Positions 35,237 through 47,800 of a stretch of 64,000 bases of DNA are shown in pieces. This stretch comes from Cryptomeria japonica (taxonomy: Eukaryota; Streptophyta; Pinopsida; Cupressales; Cupressaceae). How positions within the stretch are numbered: the stretch's first letter is position 1; every line of letters starts with the position of its first letter. The stretch spans positions 47,236,501-47,300,500 of the forward strand of contig NC_081414.1 of NCBI RefSeq assembly GCF_030272615.1. The letters are read 5' to 3'. The notes beneath the pieces were generated by a model. It worked only from the letters and a program-made list of their open reading frames with translations, did no database searches and was not told where the DNA came from. The translations under genes were made by a program, and so were the position numbers.

Positions 35237-35433
35237 AACGTCATGAGCACACATCAAATCATGGAATAATCGAATCAAAGCAAGAATATTAGTTTGCATT
35301 GCTTGTCATTTGTGTTCTTCGTTTTGATTTTAACATTCTTATATCGAAGTGTTGAGTTTAATGGCTTGTTTGGTTGTTTTCTTCATTATTTCAATTGTTT
35401 AGTTTAGCATGCACATTTTCCCCTCACACATTT
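35237..35433 (+). repeat. LTR tail of gypsy element G1 (includes third 95-bp copy at 35272-35366)
   Basis: About 200 bases ending in front of a primer-site-like motif. The part 35272-35366 recurs at 9205 and 22559. The start is cut by the copia insertion at 35236, so the LTR length is unknown. Confidence 0.6.
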
Positions 35434-35452
35434 TGGCATGACTAGTGGGACC
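35434..35452 (+). other. Primer-binding-site-like motif of G1
   Basis: TGGCATGACTAGTGGGACC closely resembles the TGGCACGCCCAGTGGGAC at 54332-54349. Both follow LTR-like text and precede repeat-rich leaders. It is typical of the start of the internal region of plant gypsy elements. Confidence 0.6.
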
Positions 35453-35619
35453 CACTGCACAGGTCATTTAACATTTTTTGTTGTTTTAGTGCATTTTATT
35501 GGAGATTTTGAGCACTTGCAGGCAAAAAGGTGGATCTACAAACTGATTTATGCCTAGGCAGAAATCTATTTTAGCAATCTCATGATTTCATGAAATAGTG
35601 GGAACGCATTTTAGATGAG

Positions 35620-36210
35620 TGGATTTGCACACTAAAACAATAGGTCTGCACCCTAAAACCATGGGTTCGCTATTATCATTTTCATGCAACTACGAGTTTG
35701 CCATCATTAGTTTCGTACGAAAGGTAAAATTGTCATTCTAAGTTTCGGGTTTTTATAAATTATAATTGGCTTCTAGCGGGTTTAAATTCTCGCAATAGTG
35801 GGTTTGCATTCTCGCAACAATGGGATTTCATTCTTGTGACAATGGGTTTTCTTTCTTGCACCAGCGAGTTCATATTCTTGCAACAATGGGTTTGCTTTCT
35901 TGCACCAGTGGGTTCGCTTAAAACAACGAGTTTGCAACAAATAGTAGCGAGATCACTAATTATCATTTACATGATTTTTCTTAATTCTATTTTGGTACTA
36001 ATCAACTAACATGTGTGTTAGCATTTTTAGATAATCAATGGAAACATGTTTTAGACAACCAACAGGTTCACTTAAACTAGAAGGTTTGTGCCTTGAAACA
36101 ACGGGTTTGCACCATATAGTAGCGGGATCGCTAATTATCATTTACATGATTTTTCTAGAATTTTATTTTAGTACTAGTCAACTAATTTGTGTGTTGTTGG
36201 ATGGTTTTGC
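35620..36210 (+). repeat. G1 leader: short degenerate repeats (GGGTTTGC words) and a 169-bp tandem copy
   Basis: A phrase of about 24 bp containing GCAACAATGGGTTTGC, or variants such as CAACGGGTTTGCA, recurs at least ten times between 35620 and 36120. In addition, 35930-36010 and 36098-36180 repeat each other (AGTAGCG-AG/GG-ATC, CTAATTATCATTTACATGA) with a period of about 169 bp. No coding potential is seen. The words return at 37280-37640. Confidence 0.6.
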
Positions 36211-36389
36211 TAACATTTGTGTAACATTTCGAGCTATAAGAAGACCCCTAAGCGTGTAAACACTAAAATTTTTCTTGTAGGACCGCTAAGGAAAATGGGG
36301 TTTCATTGAAACAAATTTTCTCATTTCATTTGTTTCATTTCCTTTATTTTATTTTATTTTGTTTTGTTTTGTGTCTTATTGCATAATTA

Positions 36390-37130
36390 GGCACACTTCA
36401 ATTCAATTAAGGGAATGAACATGTTGTGTCTTTTGAGTAATTAGACACACTTCAATTCAAGTAAATAAATAAACCCCATGTCTTTCATGTCTTGCACGTT
36501 TGTGCATCTATAGAGTGGTCCTACTGCTAACACATTCTATCCTCTCCCTATGGCTCTTGTGATCGTAGGTGCAAGAGAAAAGTGTTAGCGATGCTCAATT
36601 TTTACTTTCTAAGTAGGAGGGCTTGTCCCCCTGAGTAGCCTATAAGGTCGGGTGAGGGGAGAACGACCCAAGCGGTACTTTCTTTTGGTCCGCTATATAA
36701 ATATTTGTGACTTTAGCAAAAGCTATAAATCAAATGGTAACAATGTGTTATACTGATGGTTTCCCTCAGTATAATTATGCAAATACCTTTATGATCATGA
36801 TGCAAGTCAAAATCCCCTGGTGCTTGTGTGGTAGATGCATAAAATCTGTGTTCTTGGGCTGAGATATCTCTTAAATGAGCTAGCCACCGCATGTATGACT
36901 ACCCGATTGACCCCAAAAGTTCCCCCGCTATGAACCAATTGTTCTTTAGCATCCAAAAATCCTATGTGTTGACTCAGGTGTTGTGATATGCACATACCAA
37001 AGAAACTCCTCATGTACCCCCAATTTGAGATAGAAAATTCATTAGGAAGTGATTACCTAGGAATTTGAAGCTTGGAATGCCCAAGAAGTGTGTGTTGAGG
37101 GTGGAGCCAGTGTTGTCAGACTTCTATCTA
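36390..37130 (+). other. G1 leader: blocks conserved with the G2 leader
   Basis: Block 1 (36651-36680) contains GAACGACCCAAGCGGTA and matches 55111-55140. Block 2 (37069-37126) contains GAGGGTGGAGCCAGTG at 37097-37112, identical 16 of 16 to 55514-55529 with similar flanks. The blocks are about 437 bp apart here and about 395 bp apart in G2. They lie in untranslated leader, so a shared RNA function such as packaging or translation control is possible. There is no ORF of note. Confidence 0.65.
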
Positions 37131-37279
37131 TCCGGTTGGATTTGGCATTTTGGGCAAGGAGATTTAACACATATTATCATTTGACTATAGGAGTGTACTT
37201 AACTAATTTTATCTGTTTTATGGTCATATCTTCATGCTTGATGTGTTTGGTGTCAAGTCTTTTGTCAAAATATCAATCT

Positions 37280-37640
37280 AGCGGGTTTGAAGTCAGTTCT
37301 AGTGGGTCTATGGTCTACTACAACGGGTTTGCATTCTTGTATTAGCAGGAATGCTATCAACTTTGAACCAGAATTGACATACTTAGTGCAATCACTATCA
37401 TTTTATCAACCAGTGGGTTTGCATCTCAAACCAGCAGGTTTGCTCTTTGTTCTAGTGGGTTTTCTCTGGTTGTTTTTGAGTCATGTTCTAGCGGGTTCAC
37501 TTTTGATACTATCTATTGTGTTGTTCCAACAGGTTTGCACCTTGAAACAATGGGTTTATGTTTTTGGTGCTATTATGTTGCCCAAACATTTTCAGTCTTG
37601 CATATCTTGTTCTAGCAAGTTTGCACCCTTGTCGTAGTGA
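37280..37640 (+). repeat. G1 leader: second cluster of GGGTTTGC-type repeats
   Basis: Phrases such as CTAGCGGGTTTG, CAACGGGTTTGCA and CCAGTGGGTTTGCA recur about every 25-40 bp. This is the same word family as 35620-36120, separated by the conserved blocks. Confidence 0.55.
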
Positions 37641-37726
37641 GTTTTCTTTGTCTTGTCCTCTTTGGTTAGTTCGTTCTTGTTATGTTGTCATATTTTCACT
37701 TCGTTGATTTGAAATCTTACGTGTCC

Positions 37727-38350
37727 CCAAAATTTAGCATCTATCTTGTATGATCTTACTCTTAGATGTCTATTGCACTATTGCTATGTTGTCCACATTA
37801 CATTATACACTTCTTGATATCTTGACAGTTTGCATATATCTTTTATGGTCTTGGGCTTAGACATTATTATGCTATCAAAGTCCTATCTATGTCATGTCAG
37901 ATTTTCCTTGACCTATCAACATTCAGAGTTCATCTTGTTTGACCTTGGTCTTAAATGTTGTTACATTGTCATTATGTTGTCCGCATTGCATTAGACATTT
38001 CTTGATCTTTCAGTAGTTACGACTTATCTTTCATGGTCTTCTCCTTAGAAGTCATAGCACTGTTGGTATGTTGTCTGCATTGCCTTATTCCTCAGTTGTT
38101 ATTTATCTTCATGATCTTGGTCTTAGACATGGTCACACTACTGGAATTTTGTCCATTTAGCATTAGAGTTTTCTTGATTCTTCAATTGTTAGGATTTATC
38201 CTTGTGATCTTGGTCTTGGAAGTTTTCATGTTGCCGAAGTGTTATCCACATTATGTTAGAAATCTCTTGAGTTTTCTACAGTTTATATCTATCATTTTGT
38301 ATTCTGAGTCTTAGATGTTGTCGCACTAACAGAGTGTTGTCCTTGGTTTG
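37727..38350 (+). repeat. Degenerate tandem array, about seven units of about 93 bp
   Basis: Units start near 37727, 37838, 37932, 38026, 38107, 38200 and 38293. Each opens with an ATCTT..TGATCTTGGTCTTAGA-like phrase, then a TGTTGTCC phrase, then TTCTTGAT. Units are strongly diverged. The frame 38033-38314 is a by-product of the array. Confidence 0.65.
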
Positions 38351-39100
38351 ATAGTTCGCTCTTGATTAGTATCTTCCATTCTTCACTTTTATATTCCAGT
38401 TTGGGTTGTAGTGTCCCATTTTGCATCCAGATGTTGTCGATTTTTCATTAGATCACTTGTTTCATATCTCTCAGCATTCGGGTTATTGTCCTCATCACCC
38501 TCTAGTTTCATGATTCTTTGGTCATCTCTTTGTGATCTCGATTGGTCTAGTCATCACAATAGTTTCTTTTGTTTACCATGATTGATCTTTCATCATCTTG
38601 TGTATGTGTGTCATTAAGTTGTCGACGCATCATCTTTGATTTGATCTCTCATCATATCATTCTTCAGTCTTTTCCATCCTCCTTTCATCAGTTTAAGTCT
38701 TCATCAGTCTGGATTTCAGTCAAGTCAGTTTGTATCTTCTTGTGACAATTATCACCTCTCCTTGGACTATATTGTGTCCTAGGGTTTTTCATCACATATC
38801 ACATTGTGATCTTATCACCTTGAGCCAGAGGTTTGATCTCTAATGTGTTACCTTGTTGGGTTTTGTGTCTAGTGTTGTTGTCACTAAGATTGCACCCGAG
38901 TGCTCAAGCTAAGAAGCTCAACAATCTTGTGAAACATTGGAATATTTTTAGGCCTATGGGTTGCCTATGATGGAAATCAACCTCCAATGTGAGCTGGTTT
39001 TCCTGGTGAAACCTCCTAGAAAACTAATCTTGACTGAGAAAAGGGATAGGAATGCTTGCTGGAAATGAAACTCTACTGCTAATGGGAGGTGATGTGCCAA
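38351..39100. other. Gene-free, pyrimidine-rich stretch
   Basis: About 750 bases rich in TC words (TCATC, CTTCAGTC) with no frame over 60 codons that looks real. It is probably the continuation of the G1 leader or internal region; no gag follows. Confidence 0.4.
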
Positions 39101-42100
39101 TTATTTTGATACTACTTGTTGTCTTAACAAAGTTAGAAGCTTCAAAAGACATTAAATCTGATTCACAACCTAACTAAGATCATAAAATTCATAAATACTT
39201 TGTGTAAAGGTTTGAGGTTTTCAATATTTTTTTTGAAGGAAGAGAGTTTTCACAACAATCAATTGATTGAAAACTGATAACACAAGACACAACCTAAATT
39301 TAAGAATGAAATTTCCCTGTTTATTCAAAGCATTCATGAGACAAAAATAAAGGATTTGCAATAAACCACAGTATCCTAATAAAATTATACATATGACAAT
39401 GAATAAGACGAGAAGATGCTAGAAGGAATCAACAATCTTTATTGAATTCTGAGTAACAATTGTTGCTACAATGCTTTGAATCTGAAAATTATATGAGCTA
39501 CAATTTCCTTGTTGTTGTGTATGCAAGAAAAGATAGAACTAACTTCAAAGAAGAGAGGAGAGAAAACCTTATAGAAGATAAGTCTAGAAGAGATGGAGAA
39601 GAATTGACATTGAACTATTGTCTCCACCTTAGATTCATCTTCAATTGCTTGAAAATAGCTTCTTTTTGCATGAATATTCTCCTTGGGGTCAAAATTGAGA
39701 GAGAAGCATGCAAAAAGGAGGTGAAAAATGATGATAACTGATTGTTGACTACTCCAAGAGTTGCCTTGATTGATGTGGAACTCATGTGGGGTCCTAACTG
39801 GCCTTTAACTACTTGATTTGCTCCAAAACCCCCTAATTTGTAGCCTCAAACTGAAGAATGAGTTGAAATATTTATTTCTTTCCCTTTTATGATAACAACA
39901 TGAATTAATATGCAAGATTAAGTTTAACCAAACTCAAAATTACCCCTCTTTCCTCATAAGATTTTCTTAGATTAATGCATGATTTGGGTCTTTGTGAGCT
40001 TTCAAATAGTATGACGTTGAAGTTCATATATGCATTTATAAAGCTATGAAGTTGTACTCTTGATTCAACTAGAATTCTTTCATACAATCTTTCTAACATT
40101 ATAACTTTGACCATAGCTCATTGAATGGATAACCTCTGAGTATAGTCTTGAGACAATGATCTCTAAGTTTACAAACAATATAAACACTGTGACTACCATT
40201 GTAGACTGTCATATTCTCTGAATTGATCTTTACTGTCAAAATAGTGATAATATCTTTGTGTGCAATGTTAGGACTGCTATACTATTCTTAGTGTTATGTG
40301 ACCTTAGACAGATTGCTATAAGATTTTGCATATCCTTGTCTTCTCAACACTTGGACTGCTATTTAATCCTTCATTGCAACCACTATCCTCTATGACTGTA
40401 TTTCTAATCTTATTGGTCTTTTTTTACCACAAATACTATCATCTATACCTTTATAGACTGCTCCAAAACTCATTCATTTACTGATGAGGGCTGCTCAAAT
40501 GATAGTGCCCTGAGACCACCACATTACCCTCCATGCTGATTGAGATTTCTGTTAATACTTCAAGATTGTGATTCAGACTTTGGTTGCTATTAATTATCAC
40601 TATCAATGAATGTCCTTTTGAAGACCCTAGGCATACTTTTGAGGTCTATTACTTTGATTTCTCTTGATCTATTTCCTAGTCTATGATTGCTTTTGGATCA
40701 TTATGACTATATGTTGCTCCAATCATAGGGCTACACTAAGACAACTCCTTATCTTTAGAAGGACCTTGTATGCACAACAACCTCTAATCTTGATAAGATG
40801 ATCTTAAATGCATGTAGCCTCTTTATTTTCAATGAGATTAAGAATGGTTTTTATTGTTCATATATGCTTTGAAGCTATATCCCATTATTAATGGGCTTGA
40901 AGGCTATTCTTTGCTATCAATCCTTAATCATGTGACTATTGTCATTTGTAATGCTAATAGGGATTGTCCATTAATAAAAATTATCCTATATATCTCTAAT
41001 ATTCACTGTTATTGTTGTGTCATAGAGTCTTTTCAAGCCTCTGTGATCAGGTCCACGGTAATCTTACCATGCTTGTGACTGTCACTTTGACTTCATCATG
41101 AATAATTTCTATTTTGAAGGCTTCCAATCACTATCCTTAAAGTTGTTACAAAATTCCTTCATTGTCTCATTATTGTCTTTGATACTACCCTTTTGGTGCA
41201 TTCTATGTTCTTAGCAGTGATCACATGTTTTACACATATATCATTCTCACTATCTTAACCTTCTTATTCACTGTGTGTTATTCTCTTGATATTTATAACT
41301 GATACTTCTATAAGGAACAAAGGCCATCATTCTTATGACTGAGACTACTATAAGTCATTCCCTAACTCACCATTGACCTAGCTTAGACTTGAAGATTTGA
41401 AATTGCTTTGCTTTAATCATTCATAATGGACTGATCCTTCCCTTGAGAATGATTTTTCATGGAATCTCCTTGACTATGATCAGTTGATCTAGCTTTGATA
41501 GATGAATAGCTCCATTTGTGCTTTGAAGGTCTGTGATTAATACCATTTATTGACTTGTGCTCTTATATTATTATGAGACTACCATTGTCCTTGATGACCA
41601 ATCTAAGGTTATTGTGATTGCAGCATTATGACTGTCACATTCATTCTATTTGTTCCCCATATAAGATTGATGCATTAATGAATGTTCCTTCATGAAGTAT
41701 TAAATGATACTTTGAGCCTGCTACTATGACTAGTGTATGGCATATAACATTCCCTTCATAGATCTGCTCTTATCTCATGGCAAGTAAATGTATTTATATG
41801 ATGGCTCTTGTAGCTCTTTTGGATGTTCATTGTCCTATCATTGTCTTCTTGCAAAGATCATACTTTCTTTGTCCTAGGCTTTTAATCATTTGTGCCCTAA
41901 TTGGTTGCAAGGTTTGTGAACTACAATTCCTTTGAGCTAAGTCTTTAAGACTTGTCATCTATATTCCTAATAGACATCCTTCTTTCTCAATTATAACTTA
42001 TTCAAACTTTTCTTAACATGCTCACTGATCTTGACCTATAGCAGAATCAATACTTCCTTGAATGCCCTTTTAGATCACTCCCAAGTAGTTGTTGCTCTTA

Positions 42101-43870
42101 GGATTTTCAAACTCTATCATGCATGATGTGGGCTTGTTGTCCCAACTCCATCTTGGACTGCTATGGATCTTTTAGGCTCCTTTGACATATCTTTGATCTT
42201 TATTACTGAATCTTTGGCTTCTTCATTGATGACCTATTACTATCAATATTGTTCTTGTGGCTTGACCTGTGATAATACTTATCTATCATGTGGCTCTTGA
42301 AAGCACAATCAATAAAGGGACTATCATTTGTAAATAAAAATGTTTATGCTTTATGTGGTTTTGACAGTCCTTTAGACTTTATTTCTTTGTGAATGTTTTT
42401 TTACTCTCATCCTTCATAGTCATGATGCCATGTACTATGGTGTATATACTAATATGTAGCCTTGTTTTCTCAACACTATGCAAAAGATTTCTCTATCAAG
42501 GATCATATTATTTGAAGGTTTAGGGCTTTGTAAGTCATAAAGCCTCACTATCCTTTATCTTGATAGTATACATACTATCCTAAAAGGTTGTTGCTATTGT
42601 GTCCTCAAGACTGATTTCTTGATGATATTCCTTAGCATTAAATTTGCTATATACCCTAGGACATGTTGGGGCACTGTTGGAGCTATATTCATGTGTGTGA
42701 ACTTCAAACCCATTATCTATTTTGTGATTGTCATTTGAATGCCTATACAACTATCTCTTGGATGCCATGACTATCTAGGTGCATTATCATAGACTTTTCG
42801 TTGATCATAATCATTAATGTTGCTAGTAACAGGTTTCTTCAGGACTATTATAAGAAGAACCTAAGGTTTTTGATGACATAGAAATGTCATTGGTGCTACT
42901 CTAATCTTTCTCTGTCAAAAATCAATGTGCTCTTTCTACATCTAAATATGTGTGAAAGCTTCATGCCATGAAACTTTGATGCTTTTGAAAGTAACAAGGC
43001 ACAAATAACAAACAATCATACATCAATGGTCAAATAAGCCTTTCATTTAGCGACTTCATTCTATGATTTGACTGTATTAACATAGTGTCTATGTTCTTGC
43101 TGGGTATTAGGTCTCTAGATCTTTAAAGACTATATTAAAAATTCTCTTTAACAATGAATTCTACAACCAGTCTTAAGATTACGCCATATTTACTTGACTC
43201 AACAAAACCCTTAATAGAAATAGGTGATTGCTCCCTTATGATGAAACAATGATTAAGCTTTGAAAAACCTCTTCCTTAATACCACCTTATATCTTATCAT
43301 GTTTGTTACAAGCTTGAAAAATTTGTTCATAAAGAAAGCATCCATTCATGCCAAACTATTTCTTCAATGATAATCATTTGCTATAAACAATAAGATCTTA
43401 ACCCTTTCTTATGCATGCTAGTTGTAGCCTTCTTCCACAAATGGTAAAGGGAGGGTTTGGATAGATAAAGGTAACCTATTTAAATGATTATACACATGAT
43501 TTTTGCATGAAATACTAAAGATGATCTCTTCATTTACAACTATCTTATCCTTTTTAATGAAGCCTCTGCATGATAAACTCTAAGATAAGCCCTTGGCTTC
43601 TTTGAACTGAAACATATACTGAAGATAGACCTCTTTTATCTAGAAAACAATAGTTGAAGTAATGAGAACTATTGACGGGTGTTTTGACATGCTCACCAAC
43701 AGTCGGGTAGTTTATGTGAACACTCACCACCTCTCTTGAAAATCAGTAAGTTCTGGGAAACTAACTACTCCAATGTCTCTATAGTTGGGTCTTGACAGTG
43801 ATGGACAGCTCAAGGGTTGATGCAATTGTACCTGTCAAGGGGCCTACTGGTTGAAAAAACTTCAAATTAC
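39101..43870. other. About 4.8 kb without a recognisable gene; recurring GACTGCTAT and GACTATC words
   Basis: AT-rich, with only short frames such as 39460-39741 and 40854-41078 that show no family resemblance. Words such as GGACTGCTAT, GATTGCTAT and TGACTATCATT recur irregularly from about 40200 to 42800. It may be leader or LTR of an unrecognised element. I see no terminal repeats, primer site or coding domain. Confidence 0.35.
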
Positions 43871-44849
43871 TACTTTTTTTGTATTTTCTAATTTAGATTC
43901 TCTAAAAAATAGACAACAAAATATCGATCAAGGGAACAAGGAAATAACAATCAAATCAATACAATAACGATTGAATGATCCACACAGTCAAAATTTCATA
44001 ATCCCAATATTACCAATATCATTAAATCAACACTTAGATAACAAGCTCCAAAAAGTATACGGAGTCAATCAACTCCACATATCAATGGAAATTAATATTA
44101 CCCAACCAATAATTTCCCTATCAATTTAATCTTCATATACCATTTACATGCGCAAAATGATTCATAAAATAACAAAGCATCCAAAAAGAACTAGTTGTTG
44201 ATTCAAGTAATAGAAGTTACCAGTTTACGAAGAACATAACCATATAGAACACACAAGTAGATCAAGCAATCCACAATCTGCTTTTTGTATTAAACTTCAA
44301 AGAGTATCACAAAATCTTCTACACTCATAAAAATATGCATAAAAATCTCTATTGGAATCTCTAAATTGGACCTCAAATCATTAATTCACAGACCCTTACA
44401 ATGAATCAAAATTTCTAATTTATAGAGTTTCATGTCCCAAATTCTAGGAATTAAAGCTATTTGAACTAAGTGCTACAAAAAAATGGAGCTGCAGTTGACA
44501 TGCAAGTCTTTGCCTTAAACTCTAGTCAAACTATCAATTGACTATTACTACAAAACATGTGCTCCCGAAATTTGCCCAAAAACTGAAGTCGGTGTTGTAC
44601 AATAGTTGTACTCTTAGCCTTTGTGGTAACCAAAAATATCTTCAAAAAGAAGTCAAAATTGCATGTATGGCAACTATATGTTCATCCTTTACACCTTTTA
44701 TAACTCTTATAGTTATTGATAAAACATGCAACTGTATCTTCAGGAGGATCAACAACGTACGAAATCCAAAACTTAAACTTCTTCAAAATTTTCTTTTCCT
44801 TCTCCCATCTGTTGACCAACTTATCATTTACCCCCTCTGCATGTAGACA
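43871..44849. other. AT-rich stretch downstream of the G3 accessory ORF
   Basis: About 1 kb of A-rich sequence. In the minus orientation it lies 3' of the G3 coding remnant and may include its 3' untranslated region and LTR, but no LTR pair or polypurine tract was recognised. The plus-strand frame 44538-44846 has no family features. Confidence 0.35.
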
Positions 44850-47800
44850 CTAAGAAGTAAAACATGAGTACCTATCCATTAAATCTGTATTGAACTCCAT
44901 TGTAGGCGCAAAATGATGAGCCGCATACTCATCCCACTGATCTAACACTACACCTTCCTTCAGGTGACTATCTTTCAAAATATCATGACCATATGCCCCT
45001 AACAATTTCTTCACAAAATTCTAATATTTACCAATTGGTTTCAAAAGATGAGAATGTGCCTCCAATATCCTTGACCTAGACTGCTCAAGAACATCTATCT
45101 TAAATTCTATTATAAAGATATAAAATTGCAAACTATCAAAATCATCTCCTCCCAGCAAATCTTCAGTTTTAATTGCTTCTTCACCCAAGGCCAATATTTT
45201 ATTCAAACTTTTATGCTGCTTGGTGAAGTCTCTGATCCTCACTTCCTAATTTGTTGAACAATCTCTTATTTCTTTCTCCATTTCGAGGATCCTTTCATAA
45301 ATACCTTTGAAATGTTATCTTTCACCCATGACTTTGTAGTAGTAGCTACTTTCCTTATTTCAATTAAAGATCTTACATCACCTTCTGGCAATGATGATGT
45401 GGATGGCAGTGTGTCATCTACCCTTGAATCCAAAGGCTTCCCCATTTCTACAAGCAATTGTTTATATTGATCTAATTGTGCTTTCACTCAAAGTTAGGAA
45501 TTATGCTCTTTCTCCATCCCGCTCCTTACTATACTCGTAGAAAACTCTAAAGTATCTAGCTCTCCCCAATTTGTCTGCCTTCCAAGCCTAACCCATGATA
45601 CTTGATATTTCGAAGGACCCTCTCCTTCAATCTCCATAGGGGATGTGATATTGGCAACTACTTCACCGAAGCCAGTTCTAGATAAATGATGAATTGTCTT
45701 GGCCTTCTTTGTTTTCTTTGGCTCCTCTGTAACAGCCTACTATAGTGTGAGTTTAGGTAACACCACCTTTTGTTTCTTATTAAAGTGAAGGTTAACCATT
45801 GTGGTGTTCATTTGTGTGTACTCCCTCCTTTGGTGGTTATCTGTGTTGTCACCCTTCCAACTTCTTATGACGGTTCCTCCTCCTGTGGTTGGTCTTCTTC
45901 TCCAACTTGTGTATTTAGAGGAGTTTGGGTGTCTCCTTGGGTAGGAAGTACTGGTATAGAGAATTCTTGTTGTTTTGGGAGCATTTGTTGAGCCAATTTT
46001 TCCTGTAGAGCACCATCAATATCAAGTTGTTGTTGATATTCTTCTAATTTCTCACTCACTTACTTGTTGAAGTCTTTGGTTGGCTCTTGACATTATTTCT
46101 CTGTATCTCCACCTACGATATCTTTCAATAAGTTTTCTACAGCCCATGGAGTGAGAACAAGTCTTTCATCATGCTCTTCATCCCACCCTTGTCTTATTTC
46201 CCCCTCTTCATCTTGTTGTTTCTCCTACCTTTGATCATCTATATCCATAGGGGTTACCTATGGAAGTTCTAATACCTTTTGCATGGAAGGCTCCCTTGAT
46301 TTCTCTACACTAGAAGTCATTCTTTTCCTCTTCTTAGGATCTACTTTCTTTGGTGTTGGCTCGGCCTCCTCTTGGTCTGAGTCTAACTCCACATTATGAA
46401 TAGTTACGGGTTCAGTTATAGAAGTCATTGCAGGCACAGACATTTGTGGAACAACAAAAGATGGAGTGACTGTTGTTGTAACCAAAGTTGGAGATGTTGT
46501 TGACACACCCGGTGCAACAAATGCGGTTGATGTGGTGGTTGGTGTTGTTGTAGTAGTGTTGGTATGAGTGGTGGTTGTACTAGAGGATTGAGCCTCTTGA
46601 GAAGGTTATTTTGTCATTGCCGCAACACCCTCAATAGCAGGCCTAATAGGATTAATTTCTGCTTGTGGTGTAGCCCCTAGGCTGGCAGTAATCCCTAAAC
46701 TCACCTTTTTTGCCAAATATTCTGCTTCTTCATTTTCTCATTTAGTTTCTGCTTCAACTCGTATGTAATCCAAGGAGTTTTAGCTTCCTCCTCTTGGTTT
46801 GTAGAGGTGTTCTTCCTTGATTCTAACTTGGTTCTTCTTGTATACTCCTTATGTATCCTCGATTGAGGATTATCAGTAGGGATTTCTTTTGTTTACCCCT
46901 TGAGGTAGTTGGTTTGATCCTAAGACTTAACCACTTCCTAGTTCTATCTATTACTAGTCGAGAGATGGTATCAATGTCTACCACTTCTTGTTGTGACCAC
47001 CTAATTGGAGGGAGTGACCTCTTATCTATCCCTGTTTCTCTGTACATGGGATCTAGAAAAACACCATCATCATGCAATTATTTGGGTAAGTTGGTCTCAA
47101 TACCAAATTCCCTTATTTGTGGAATAGTGAGGCGATGGTAAAAATTTTCTCTGGCATCAAATCTATACTGAAGATTGGCCCAAAAATCCTCTAGGGTAGG
47201 CTGATGTCCATATACTTTGGGCATTAGTCCTTTTAGTTTATTTGTATGGGTATAAAATTACCTGGCAAAATTAAAAGGATTCAACTGTAGTTCCTACAAT
47301 TCTTGTTCAGCAACTTTTGCCACATGAATCTTCAAACATGAAAAGAATGATAAATTTAAAGGGAAATCTTCACCTGTAACCCCCATCTTATGTCTTTATG
47401 ACAATAAATTTTGTAAATGCATAATCAGTCTTGAATATTCTAACAAAACCACTCTATTTGTACAATACCTGGGCAACAAAAATGGCTCTCCAGTGAACCC
47501 ACTCACTCTCTGATAAGTAGATCGGGAGTTTTGTATAAACCAACACCCCTACTTCTTTACTAACTTCATTGCTTCCTTGCTCAGCCTAAACCTTGTGTCA
47601 CTTGTTAGCCTTATAATAATTGGAAACAAAAATGTGTCATTGATTCTCTTGTAGCACAACCTGGATTCTTTCAACGGCAACTGGGTGTAGTATTCCCACA
47701 TGACATTTTGTCCTTCTTCTTCCCCCAAGTTGCCCTTAGTCTACAGCCTTGAAAATTGACCAAATCTGGCTACCACCCAAACAATATAAGATGTAAAGAA

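Noticed and set aside
28532-35241. Target-site duplication for the complete copia element
   Set aside because: Flanking pentamers ATTCT and AACGT do not match, so none is claimed.
35620-36120. CRISPR-like spacing of short repeats
   Set aside because: Units are degenerate, spacing is irregular, the DNA is clearly plant retroelement and there are no cas genes.
44538-44846. 102-residue plus-strand frame
   Set aside because: No family features, no start context and decayed surroundings; likely chance.
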